Assembly: GCA_002946415.1 (NCBI GenBank)
Contig: NJPS01000013.1
Span: 310,001 to 374,000 of the forward strand
Reading direction: 5' to 3'
From: Rutstroemia sp. NJR-2017a BVV2
Taxonomy: Eukaryota; Ascomycota; Leotiomycetes; Helotiales; Rutstroemiaceae
DNA: 64,000 nt
The notes below the pieces were generated by a model that saw nothing but the letters and a program-made list of their open reading frames with translations, was not told the origin of the DNA and did no database searches. Positions 12,198-21,034 of the stretch are shown here, piece after piece. The translations under genes and the position numbers were made by a program. How positions within the stretch are numbered: position 1 is the stretch's first letter; every line of letters starts with the position of its first letter.

Positions 12198-12685
12198 GAG
12201 TTTCTTAGCATTTTGGTTTTCAGAAGCCATGATGGGGTTTCCTTAGTCTGTTAAGAGATGTCTATGATAGGTAGTTTCGACCAAGCTGGTGAGACTTGAT
12301 CACGATTGTTATGAGTTCCTCTCCGTCTCGCGGTAGTAGCAGAGGTAGAACTCAGGTTAAAGCATCGTACCTACTAAAATATCGATATGTAACAAAACGT
12401 TATTTGTGGATTGAAATCTGGTGTTGACGTGGAGCTTGAATTAGCCTAGTTCAGAATGGAGGAAGCCAATTCTGGACTTCGCTCTTCAGCCAAGAAGCCA
12501 CCCAAAAGTGGCTTAACTGCTAAACTCATAAATGGTGGGCTGCACTAAGATTAGGAGACTCTCATTGTTTCAGGCTACGAGTTCCGAAAGGATATGACAT
12601 AACCATTATATCAAGTACTCTATTCCTTTTGACTACGTCCAATTAGACACTAGTGTTAGGAACGGTTTGATCAAATCTATCAATT
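12198..12685. other. Intergenic
   Basis: No supported gene; holds the presumed promoter of the broken GH128 gene. Confidence 0.4.
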
Positions 12686-13557
12686 ATGCCATATATTAGT
12701 ATCCCGAGTCTCGCGGTAGTCTTCTTCGTGCTCTTTCCAAAAGCATCGATCTGTGTGAACGACAGTGTTACTACTATTAAAAAGAGAGGCGTTGTGCTAA
12801 ACGCACGCGGGTGGTATGTAACTGTGCTACAGATACGTGGGTGTGCGCTTCAAGCACCATACTCTCATCTGCTAGAGCTTCGTTTCCGCAATTTGAAGAG
12901 CATGCTAAGCCCTCTTTCTCTGTCAAAGTCACCGTCCCACTCAAGCTGGCAGCACAGACTTCCTTATCACAAAGAGAAGCTTCTACGACTTCACCAACAT
13001 CCTACTTCTCATCGGCTAAACCTACTACTACTGCAAGCTCTTCCAATTCCTCGCGAGGCAAGCGCGGGGTTGCCTATAATGACGCGTCACTCGTCTCAGC
13101 ATTCAGCAAATAGTCTCAAGTAACGTGGGCTTACAATTGGGCTGATGTGAGCCTCGATATACCTCCAAGCGTTGAATACGTGCCTATGATCTGGGGACTT
13201 GGCCCCGTCCAAAATTGGCAGTCGAATGCTGAGAAGGCAATCTTGTCGGGTTCGACCCACCTTCTCGCATTCAACGAGCCCGACATAGGTTCTCAAGCAA
13301 ATCTCACTGTTGATACTGCAGTGATTGGATATCTTGACCACATGCAGCCTTTTGCCGGCAAAGCCAAGCTCGGTTCTCCAGCTGTCACCAATGGAGGTGG
13401 GCACATGGGTCTGGGATGGCTCAAAAACTTTATCTCTAGATGCCCGTCTTGCAAGATCGATTTCGTTGCCATACATTGGTACAATGGTGGGAATGCAGGC
13501 GCCTTTAAAGATTACGTTGTGCAGGCACATGAAGACGGTGGCTACAGAGTTTCGGGG

Positions 13558-13562
13558 CCCCA
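13558..13562. repeat. Target-site duplication, left copy (CCCCA)
   Basis: The five bases before the left LTR equal the five after the right LTR (18534-18538), as expected for integrase-mediated insertion. Confidence 0.95.
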
Positions 13563-13632
13563 TGTTGGAACCACTAAAAGTGGGGTAGGTGGGGCTGGTG
13601 CCCACCACCTTAAACTGAACGTCGTGATCGAT

Positions 13633-13763
13633 TAGGCTTACAAAGCCTATGACTTCAGGCTTACGAAGCCTGTGGTTCAGGCTTACGAAGCCTATGGTTC
13701 AGGCTTACGACGCCTGTGGCAAATAGGCTTGAGAAGCCTAAGGCAATAGGCCTGAAAGGCCTA
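13633..13763. promoter_or_regulatory. Array of six AGGCTT-nnn-AAGCCT palindromes upstream of the LTR TATA box
   Basis: Palindromes lie at 13633-13649, 13656-13672, 13679-13693, 13700-13716, 13724-13740 and 13747-13763. Most have 6-7 bp arms and a 3-nt centre (ACA, ACG, ACG, ACG, GAG, GAA). Spacing is a regular 22-24 bp. The last one overlaps the TATA box. Such an array could be multiple binding sites for a dimeric factor or form hairpins; function is inference. The right LTR has the same array. Confidence 0.8.
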
Positions 13764-13769
13764 TAAATA
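13762..13769 (+). promoter_or_regulatory. LTR TATA box
   Basis: TATAAATA directly after the palindrome array; the only good TATA in the LTR. The same word is at 18389-18396 in the right LTR, from which it could drive the 3' part of the broken GH128 gene. Confidence 0.7.
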
Positions 13770-13906
13770 CAGCTAGTCCTTCCCACTGTAGATAGCTCAT
13801 TAGAACAGTTGAATCAAGCTCAAGTATACCCTACTTTTAAATCCCTTTAAGCCTACAGGCACTCTTTTACGTACCAACCTGCTGTGCAATATAAGCCTGT
13901 CCAACA

Positions 13907-13928
13907 GGTTATGAGCCCGGAAGCGCTG
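13907..13928 (+). other. Primer-binding site complementary to the initiator tRNA-Met anticodon arm
   Basis: GGTTATGAGCCCGG follows the left LTR at once. Its complement CCGGGCTCATAACC is the anticodon stem-loop of initiator tRNA-Met, not the tRNA 3' end. This is the arrangement of half-tRNA priming known from Drosophila copia. Confidence 0.75.
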
Positions 13929-13965
13929 TAAGCCCTGGGATTTAACAACATTCGACTGTTCGGAG

Positions 13966-13981
13966 AAGCCTAATTAGGCTT
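13966..13981. repeat. Perfect 16-bp palindrome in the gag-pol leader
   Basis: AAGCCTAATTAGGCTT, 16 bases before the gag-pol ATG, uses the same core as the LTR palindromes. Confidence 0.8.
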
Positions 13982-13997
13982 ATACCTCAACTACGAG

Positions 13998-16900
13998 ATG
14001 GACGACTTTGGGCTAGAGAAGCCTAGAATTGCGAAGCTCACAGGGTCTAATTATAGGCCCTGGAGTATTCAGGTTAGGACCTTACTGAGGGGCCTAGGTC
14101 TATGGGATGTAGTTGAGGATGGGCTTAAGAGTACTGTAGCTAAGGCGGCTACAGGGGCTCTTGAGAAGCCTAAGGAGGGGCAAGAGGCTCCTAAAGACCC
14201 AAAGTTAGCTGCTAAGGATGCTAAGGCAAGCTCGCTGATTATGAGCTTGTGTAGCCAGGAGGCCCTGGATCACATTCTACTATGTGACAGTGCAAGTGCC
14301 CAATGGGAGGCGCTAGAAGCACTATATAGGCCATTAGGGCTACAGCAGCTAAGCACTAAGATACGGGCTTTCACAGGCTATAAGGTGCCTGAAGGAAGTA
14401 ATAAGAGGGTAACGGAGGTAGCCAACCAACTTAGTACCCTACAATCGGAAATAGGCTCAATCAAGCCTGATGAGAAGCCCTCGGATACACTTAAGCTAGC
14501 TACCCTTTATAGGGTAGTTGGGGAGCTGGACCAGAGGTTTGAACCCCTGATCTTACAGCTAGAGATGCGAGAAACACCACTAGATTTTGAGAGTGTAGTG
14601 GCTAAGCTCGCTGAGTGGGAACGTCGATTAGGCTCTAAAGAGGGGGTTAAGGAGGGAGCACTTAGTGCTCAAGCACCCTCTAAAGGGAAGAGCAATAAGA
14701 ACCCCAAGGATAAGGCGAAGAAGCCTAAAGGAGCCTGCTTTAATTGTGGCCAAAAAGGGCACTTTAAAGCCGAATGCCCAGAATCAGAGGGCAAGAAGGA
14801 AGGCAAGAAGCCCAGTACAGGGCCATTGGCTACACCTAGCGGTGGGGGAGGCCTATCCCCTAAGCAGACCCAAGCCAAAATGGCTGAGATCAGCTGGGCA
14901 TCAACTGTAGCTACAGGGCAATCAGGCCCTAAGGCACTAGGATACAGTGATCAAGAGCCAATATGGATAGTGGACTCAGGCTGCTCCAGGCATATGACTT
15001 ATGCTAGGTGGAAGTTCGACGACTATACAGAGTTGGACGAGCCTATTGATGTCACTACGGCCTCAGGGGCTACAATACAGGCTATAGGCCAGGGGACAGT
15101 TAGGCTGCAGACGCTGGTCCAGGGCCATATTAGGCCAGTTAGGCTGCTGGATGTACTATATGTTCCAGGGCTAGCTGGCTCCCTTATTTCAGTACTACAG
15201 CTGCAGAATAAGGGTTTAACGATTCAGACCACTGTAGGCCCAAGGAGGGAGCTCCTAATCAAGCTCCAGGGCACTACGGTAGGCCTAGCCTGCAGGGTGG
15301 GCCAAGCATATGTCCTCCAAGGTCCTACTCTAGAAGCAGGCATAAGTGCACTAAAAGCGACGACTCAGGGGTCCAACAGCCCTGAGGCAATGGTATGGCA
15401 CCGGAGATTAGGCCATCTAAGTCCAGGTTCAATTCGGAATTTGCACAAGGTGACTACAGGCCTGAAGGAGCCTATAAAGGGGCTAAAAGAGCCCTGCGAG
15501 GTGTGCATCACTTCTAAGTCTGTAAGGGTACTAAACAGGAAGCCTTCAGAGCATAGTACTAAGCCCTTGGAAAGGGTATTTAGCGACTTTTGGGGACCTT
15601 ATAGTACTCCTGGGCTAGCTGGAGAGCTCTATATGCTCACTTTTACTGACGATTATACCCGGAAATCATGGGTTTACTTCACTAAAGAAAGGAAGGAGCT
15701 CAGGGAGCTGTTCCAGGTATTTAGGGCCCGAGTAGAGGCTGAAACTAGCCTGAGAATCAAGCAGGTTAGGTGCGACAATGCTCCGGAATACAGGGCCTTA
15801 GAGAAGGCTATAGCGACTACAGGAGTACAATTTGAGTTCACTACCCCTTATACACCAGAGCAGAATGGGGTGTCGGAAAGGCTGAACAGGAGCCTAATTA
15901 CAGTAGCTAGGTCTATGCTACAGGATGCCCAGCTGCCTACTAAATTCTGGGCTGAGGCCGCAAATACAGCCTGTTATTTGAGGAACAGGACCCCTATAGG
16001 CCCAGGGGGCATAACCCCGGAGGAGGCCTACAGTGGCAAGAAGCCGTATATAGGGCACTTAAGGGCATTTGGGTGCATTGCATATGCCCATATCCCTAAA
16101 GAGAGACGCCAGAAGCTGGACCCAAACGCTAAGAAAATGGTCCTTATAGGCTATATGCCTACAGCTAGGCAGTACAGGCTGTACGACCCAGTAGCTAACA
16201 AGGTAGTACTGGCTACAGCACCTATATTCGACGAAAGCAAGCATATTAGGTTACCCGAGCATAATTCGACCCCTGAGCCAGAAGTGCAAGTTGAGCCTGA
16301 ACTGCCTGAAGGAGATACGATTGTAGTGGATACCAGCCACTTATATGCCCCCGGGAGCCCTGAAATTGAAGACTCAGAAAGCCCTGAAGCAGCAGAGCCA
16401 GAAGGCCCAGATAGCTCGGAACTAGAAGAGCTTAGTAGTTCAGAATCGGAAGGCCCTGAGGCCCCTGAGTTAGGGGGGAATAGTGCAACCGAGAGCACTG
16501 AAACCCAGGGGACTCAGAGCCCGGAAGTAAGGCGTAGCCTTAGAACTAGAATGTCTGCAAATCATGCTTTTTCAGCAGCTACTAAGGTGAAAATACCCCG
16601 GAACTATACTGAAGCAGTTAATGATCCAGTGTGGGGAGCCTATTGGAGGGATGCTATTAAGGACGAATTAGCCAAATTACAGGCCCTAGGCACCTGGGAA
16701 TACGCTGTACTCCCAGAAGGAAAGAAGCCTGTAGGTACTAAGTGGGTATTCACAGTCAAATACACCCCTACAGGCCTAATCGATCGCTTTAAGGCCAGGC
16801 TAGTTGCACAAGGCTTTAGCCAGGTGCCCGGAGATGACTTCCTAGAGACCTTTAGCCCTACAGTTAGGCAAGAGAGCTTAAGGGTTCTACTAGCTATAGG

Positions 16901-18149
16901 GGCATATGAGAACCTAGAGATTAAGCAGGTAGATGTAGTTAGCGTCTACCCTAGGGCTAAACTACATGCCACCATATATGCCAAAGTGCCCCTAGGCCTA
17001 GAGGGATGCCCCGAGGGGAAGGTGCTACAGTTAAAAGCACCTTTATATGGGCTCAAGCAGTCAGGCAGGGAATGGTATATCGAAGCCTGTAATGGGCTTA
17101 AAAGGCTAGGCTTCCAGCCCCTGTATAGCGATCCTAGCGTGTTCAGGAACCCTCAATCGGGGGTGCTAATAGGCTTATATGTCGATGATATGCTCATTTT
17201 GGGCCCTGTACTACAGGAGGTACAGGAGGTAATTAAGGGCATTTCAAGCCTATGGCAGATAAAGGACCTAGGGGATGTAGGGACGATTTTAGGCCTACAA
17301 GTGACCCGGAACCGAGCGACCAGAACGCTAAAACTGACCCAAAAGGCCTATGTGAGGGACCTAATTGCCAGGTTCAAGCTGGAGGCTGCTAAGCCTATAA
17401 GCCTCCCTGTAGCTGATCGCAACAGCTTAATTAAAGGGGAAGACAATGAGCCCCAGGCCGATCAAGCCCTGTATCAGAGTGCTATAGGGGGCCTGTTGTG
17501 GTGTGCTAAGGGCACCAGGCCAGATATCACTTATATAGTGGGGCAGCTAAGCCAGCACTGTAGTGTACCTAAGGTTAGGCATTGGAACGCAGCTCTTAGG
17601 GTGCTCAGATATTTAAGTGGTACCCAGGAATATGGCTTGCAATATGGGCATTTAGGAAGCCAGAAGCCTGTACTACAAGGCTACTGTGATGCTGATTACG
17701 CAGGGGATACGACTGACAGGCGGTCGGTTTCAGGGCACTTATACCTATTATTAGGTGGGCCAGTTACCTGGAATTCAGTTAAACAGCGCTGTGTAAGCCT
17801 GTCGACCACTGAAGCCGAATATATAGCCCTGTCTGAAGCTAGCAAGCAAGGGCAGTGGCTGCGGGCTCTAATTAGGGAGGTGGATAGGCCTCAGTACCTA
17901 GGGGACCACCTGGAGGTACCTATCCTTAGCGACAATCAAGGTTGTATTGCTCTATCTAAGGACCCTATAGCCCATGGCAGGACGAAGCATATAGAGGTTC
18001 GGTACCACTATATTAGGGACCTTATAGCCTATGGCAAGGCCACTGTAGCATACTGCTCAACTGAGAATATGCTAGCAGATGTACTAACTAAGCCCTTACC
18101 ACTAGCAGCTTTTAAAAGGTGTATTCAGGGGCTAATGAGCCTAGAATAA
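13998..18149 (+). CDS. Copia Gag-Pol polyprotein (1383 aa, intact)
   Basis: One frame without stops. In order: Gag with a UBN2-like region (WEALEALYRPLG near residue 110); Lys-rich linker; zinc knuckle CFNCGQKGHFKAEC starting at residue 247; protease active site VDSGC with Asp 326; gag-pre-integrase VWHRRLGH; integrase with the D-D-E residues in SDFWGP, RCDNAPEY and NGVSERLNR; reverse transcriptase with WVFTVKY, RLVAQGF, LYGLKQSGREW and the YVDD catalytic box at residues 1061-1064; RNase H with DADYAGD, STTEAEY and SDNQGCI; and the terminal ADVLTKPLP motif. The domain order protease-integrase-RT-RNase H defines Ty1/copia. Gag and Pol share one frame, with no frameshift site. All catalytic residues I can check are present, so it may be functional. 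Codon choice (AGG Arg, CTA/TTA Leu) differs from nearby genes. Confidence 0.97.
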   Translation: MDDFGLEKPRIAKLTGSNYRPWSIQVRTLLRGLGLWDVVEDGLKSTVAKAATGALEKPKEGQEAPKDPKLAAKDAKASSLIMSLCSQEALDHILLCDSASAQWEALEALYRPLGLQQLSTKIRAFTGYKVPEGSNKRVTEVANQLSTLQSEIGSIKPDEKPSDTLKLATLYRVVGELDQRFEPLILQLEMRETPLDFESVVAKLAEWERRLGSKEGVKEGALSAQAPSKGKSNKNPKDKAKKPKGACFNCGQKGHFKAECPESEGKKEGKKPSTGPLATPSGGGGLSPKQTQAKMAEISWASTVATGQSGPKALGYSDQEPIWIVDSGCSRHMTYARWKFDDYTELDEPIDVTTASGATIQAIGQGTVRLQTLVQGHIRPVRLLDVLYVPGLAGSLISVLQLQNKGLTIQTTVGPRRELLIKLQGTTVGLACRVGQAYVLQGPTLEAGISALKATTQGSNSPEAMVWHRRLGHLSPGSIRNLHKVTTGLKEPIKGLKEPCEVCITSKSVRVLNRKPSEHSTKPLERVFSDFWGPYSTPGLAGELYMLTFTDDYTRKSWVYFTKERKELRELFQVFRARVEAETSLRIKQVRCDNAPEYRALEKAIATTGVQFEFTTPYTPEQNGVSERLNRSLITVARSMLQDAQLPTKFWAEAANTACYLRNRTPIGPGGITPEEAYSGKKPYIGHLRAFGCIAYAHIPKERRQKLDPNAKKMVLIGYMPTARQYRLYDPVANKVVLATAPIFDESKHIRLPEHNSTPEPEVQVEPELPEGDTIVVDTSHLYAPGSPEIEDSESPEAAEPEGPDSSELEELSSSESEGPEAPELGGNSATESTETQGTQSPEVRRSLRTRMSANHAFSAATKVKIPRNYTEAVNDPVWGAYWRDAIKDELAKLQALGTWEYAVLPEGKKPVGTKWVFTVKYTPTGLIDRFKARLVAQGFSQVPGDDFLETFSPTVRQESLRVLLAIGAYENLEIKQVDVVSVYPRAKLHATIYAKVPLGLEGCPEGKVLQLKAPLYGLKQSGREWYIEACNGLKRLGFQPLYSDPSVFRNPQSGVLIGLYVDDMLILGPVLQEVQEVIKGISSLWQIKDLGDVGTILGLQVTRNRATRTLKLTQKAYVRDLIARFKLEAAKPISLPVADRNSLIKGEDNEPQADQALYQSAIGGLLWCAKGTRPDITYIVGQLSQHCSVPKVRHWNAALRVLRYLSGTQEYGLQYGHLGSQKPVLQGYCDADYAGDTTDRRSVSGHLYLLLGGPVTWNSVKQRCVSLSTTEAEYIALSEASKQGQWLRALIREVDRPQYLGDHLEVPILSDNQGCIALSKDPIAHGRTKHIEVRYHYIRDLIAYGKATVAYCSTENMLADVLTKPLPLAAFKRCIQGLMSLE

Positions 18150-18175
18150 GGAGCCAGGGGGCATCCACAGTGCTC

Positions 18176-18185
18176 AGGAAGGGGG
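18176..18185 (+). other. Polypurine tract
   Basis: AGGAAGGGGG lies one base before the right LTR, the expected position of the plus-strand primer. Confidence 0.85.
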
Positions 18186-18186
18186 C

Positions 18187-18533
18187 TGTTGGAACCACTA
18201 AAAGTGGGGTAGGTGGGGCTGGTGCCCACCACCTTAAACTGAACGTCGTAGTGATCGATTAGGCTTACAAAGCCTATGACTTCAGGCTTACGAAGCCTGT
18301 GGTTCAGGCTTACGAAGCCTATGGTTCAGGCTTACGACGCCTGTGGCAAATAGGCTTGAGAAGCCTAAGGCAATAGGCCTGAAAGGCCTATAAATACAGC
18401 TAGTCCTTCCCACTGTAGATAGCTCATTAGAACAGTTGAATCAAGCTCAAGTATACCCTACTTTTAAATCCCTTTAAGCCTACAGGCACTCTTTTACGTA
18501 CCAACCTGCTGTGCAATATAAGCCTGTCCAACA
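18187..18533 (+). repeat. Right LTR (347 bp)
   Basis: Identical to the left LTR except for three added bases after GAACGTCGT. Followed by the second CCCCA target-site copy at 18534-18538. Confidence 0.97.
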
Positions 18534-18538
18534 CCCCA
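18534..18538. repeat. Target-site duplication, right copy (CCCCA)
   Basis: Matches 13558-13562. Confidence 0.95.
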
Positions 18539-18699
18539 GCTCAGGAAAGGAGGAAATAGTGTTTCTGGAAAAAGTGTTACCCTGGCTGGACAGCCAAGAT
18601 TACGTCCACAGATATGCATATTTCATGGCTTCTGAGGGAAGTCTTATTTCAGGTGGTGTTCTTTCTCGTGTTGGAGAGACGTTTGCCTCCTTTGTATAG

Positions 18700-19020
18700 A
18701 TAGCTCATAGCGTAGGAGCCAAGGACTCAATTAGAAAAACTTTTCAACGGCAAGTCTGCGGCTGTTAAGAGCCATTTACTGGGGTGGAGTTCTGAGTTGA
18801 TGAGAAATGAAGATGTTGGCAAGGGAGATAGTGATGACACGGGTTGAAAAAGAATTTAGAACACTTAGATATCTGCCACTATTTGGAATAGTACTCGCAG
18901 CTTCTGGTTTCTGGTTTGAAATTGAATGCAGCTAAAATACTGATAGTATCTCCCCTCCCACGCTCCTGGCCTTTTGCAACTCTTATGATACAAGATTCTG
19001 GAATCCAGACCTGGCAGTAT
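18700..19020. other. Intergenic
   Basis: No supported feature. Confidence 0.4.
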
Positions 19021-19641
19021 CTACCTTCGCAGTGTTCGCAACCCCGGTATGACCAAGTGAAGATCCTGCAATCTCCGCGGTAGCTTGTCCTTGAACCGCT
19101 CGTAGCGATCTTTCCGAAATATCAAGCTTATAACGACATCATTCTCTTCGGGTGGCCAATTCCAAAAATACTTGATACCCATCCTTTCTGGCAAAAACTA
19201 CATCCACACGGAACCCAATGGGAGATCCTCCCAAGCAACAACGGAATGGACTTCTGATTCTAGCTGAATATCAATAGGAGGATACCCCTTTCTCATATAT
19301 ATAGAGACGTGTCCTTCTAGTCTTGATATGGTGCTTGAGCGAGTACAAAGAACCCGTCCTGGCATCTCTCGGGATGTATAGAGCTTAAGTCGGGGTTCGT
19401 AAACGGAAAGTGCAACTTGGCGGGATTGTTGGCAGACCTTAAGCGTCGCAAAAGGGCCGACGGCCCAGATACAGCTGTCTTTGCGCTCATTATTGACCTG
19501 CATATTGATTTCGAGAAGGCGTTGAGTTGGTAAAGCGAACGACCATATCGTCTTGCGAAGCTCTGAAGGGAGGCGAGAAAAGTGATGAAAATCAGCCTCG
19601 ACCGGTTGACGTTCGTTGATTTCTTGCGAGGCCGTTGTCAA
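19021..19641 (-). pseudogene. 2EXR-domain protein with an internal stop
   Basis: Starting at ATG 19641, residues 19-40 (FHHFSRLPSELRKTIWSFALP) are the opening of the 2EXR domain, followed by the family's CQQSRQVAL segment. The frame meets TAG at 19198-19200, but the same frame continues with a coherent sequence (LPERMGIKYFWNWPPEEN, then a basic stretch) to another TAG at 19021. The later part looks like the normal second half of a 2EXR protein, so the internal TAG is probably a nonsense mutation. If the short form is real it is 147 residues. 2EXR proteins are an abundant, poorly characterised family in Leotiomycetes. Confidence 0.6.
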
Positions 19642-20443
19642 GGACTGCCAAAAGCTTTGGATTTCTCTAGGAAGAGGTATAGATTGACGAAATTCGGGTT
19701 ATGGGTGTGCCTGGACCAACTTAAGATGATTGATCATTTGTTGGAGAGTCATCGGGTCGTTCGCGCAGAGATTTGATGAAGCCCTAAGAAGAATTAGCTT
19801 TAAAATCCAGTGTTTTGCAGTATCGTGAGGTTGGTCCTCACGAAGAAGGCGACAGGAGCTTGAACTGTGTCTGGAAGAAGGATCAAAAAGGGACGATCCC
19901 GCTCACCGCTGTATGGAAACCTTAGAACAGCGTAGCGCGTCGCGGAAGGTTGAAGATAGACGCAATATTTAAAACTGCTCCCAATTGCGCTGATCATATT
20001 ACGCTCATTTTGTACCTGTCTCTTCAATCGATCTGAATGGCTTTCCATTCTCTTTCTCCTTCCACCACTTCGGTCCAGAAATATTGTCCGTGACTCCAAG
20101 CACCGCGTTTTCACAATATATCGATCCCGAATGCTCAGTCTTACATAGCAAATGGCCAACTCCACCTTCACGCTTCGCTTTCATAAATACCCTACTTCTA
20201 TGCATTAGTGTGAACCCAAAAGTGACGCCACTCCTGAGGAGTGTCAATTATGGCTTATATCAGTGGATTCTGCTTCACAATTAGGCATTGACACAACCAT
20301 CTGGGAGCGAACAGCCCGACACAATATATGTTCAGGCACCGAATCTACATAATCAGTGTAGCACAACAAATGGTCCTAGCACAACTCTCCTAGCACAAAA
20401 GTTCTAAGACAACAACTGGTCCTAAGACAAATCCCGCCGTCCA
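19642..20443 (-). other. Unassigned region with weak minus-strand coding signal
   Basis: Two overlapping minus-strand frames (20247-20005 and 20171-19800) could be exons of a small gene: one has a Cys-containing stretch (HLLCKTEHSGSIYCENAVLG), the other YCVYLQPSATRYAVLRFPYSG. A GT donor lies near 20025. I do not recognise a family and cannot fix a gene model. Confidence 0.25.
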
Positions 20444-21034
20444 TCAGAGTATCTCAGCTTTCATAACTCGCACTACACAACTTCTGTTACCTTCCATCAT
20501 TTCGGCCTCTACATCCTGCCATGCCTGCAACGGAAACCACGGCTCAGATTTTGGCTCAATAAACCTAACACATTCCCACTTACGTAGCTGAGGCTGATAT
20601 CCAATAACAAGCACCAACTCCTTAACACCAGCGAAATGCGACAGAGCATCAAGTAGTGGCATCCTGAGATCGCGTTGTGAAGAAATCCCAATGGCGAGAG
20701 AGTGGATATATACGATATCAGGAAAGATGCGAGTTAATTTCCATAGATCGACGTTTTTGGGAAGGAAGAGAGTATCGTGGGCGACATTAAGGTATATCGG
20801 TGCTAAGGTTGTGTTCTGGCCGTTATATGGGAGAATGGACTTGAGAGAGGAGCGAGCGACTTCTCGAGAATGTCGGCAGGTGTGAAGGACTGGGAGGGGT
20901 TGAAAGTAGAGGGAATCGCCGTCATAATGCAGTTGGATAATTCGAGGACCTGAACAAGAGTGCTTCCAGATCTTGGTTTGGAGTTCAGCAGGCAGGTTCG
21001 CAAAGGCATGGAATGTAGGGCTGTCTGAAGTCAT
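20444..21034 (-). CDS. 2EXR-domain protein
   Basis: From Met at 21034 the frame gives 196 residues. FHAFANLPAELQTKIWKHSC is a clear 2EXR start, followed by YFQPLPVLHTCRHSREVARSSL, APIYLNVAHDTLFLP, and a C-terminal IHSLAIGI/LVLVIGYQ pair typical of the family. The open frame extends upstream to 21484, but that part is Gln/Glu/Arg- and Gly-rich low complexity. It fits better as the tail of an older gag-like fragment (see next entry), so I start the gene at the Met that precedes the domain. The role of 2EXR is not known. Confidence 0.6.
   Translation of the reverse strand: MTSDSPTFHAFANLPAELQTKIWKHSCSGPRIIQLHYDGDSLYFQPLPVLHTCRHSREVARSSLKSILPYNGQNTTLAPIYLNVAHDTLFLPKNVDLWKLTRIFPDIVYIHSLAIGISSQRDLRMPLLDALSHFAGVKELVLVIGYQPQLRKWECVRFIEPKSEPWFPLQAWQDVEAEMMEGNRSCVVRVMKAEIL

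Larger units (their letters stand above)
13563..13906 (+). repeat. Left LTR (344 bp)
   Basis: TG...CA ends with the TGTTGG/CCAACA inverted repeat. It contains an array of six short palindromes (13633-13763), a TATA box (13762-13769) and presumably the R and U5 regions downstream. Confidence 0.97.
13563..18533 (+). mobile_element. Full-length Ty1/copia LTR retrotransposon
   Basis: A 4971-bp element: left LTR, primer-binding site, one uninterrupted gag-pol frame, polypurine tract, right LTR, flanked by CCCCA duplications. LTRs begin TGTTGG and end CCAACA. They differ only by a 3-bp indel (the right one has three extra bases near 18250), with no substitutions, so insertion is recent. It lies in a GH128 gene in the same orientation. 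The element is rich in AGGCCT/AAGCCT words and poor in CpG compared with the neighbouring genes. Confidence 0.97.
12686..18699 (+). pseudogene. GH128 endo-beta-1,3-glucanase-like (Asl1 family) gene, split by a copia element
   Basis: The 5' part has a signal peptide from ATG 12686, a possible intron near 12811-12875, a Ser/Thr-rich linker, a KRG cleavage-like site and a GH128 fold: VTWAYNWADV, PMIWGLG, LLAFNEPDIGSQ (acid/base Glu), PFAGKAKLGSPAVTNGG and DFVAIHWY. The 3' part after the insertion, 18534-18699, encodes FLEKVLPWLDSQDYVHRYAYFM and a normal family C-terminus ending at TAG 18699. The second catalytic Glu (ATEF motif) is at 13540-13551 in a frame shifted by one relative to the upstream part, so a small indel near 13520-13540 seems to have broken the gene besides the insertion. 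Family members are secreted and act on fungal wall glucans. Confidence 0.8.

Noticed and set aside
13633..13763. CRISPR-like array
   Set aside because: Short palindromes with 22-24 bp period lie in an LTR of a eukaryotic retroelement and have no distinct spacers; no cas genes.
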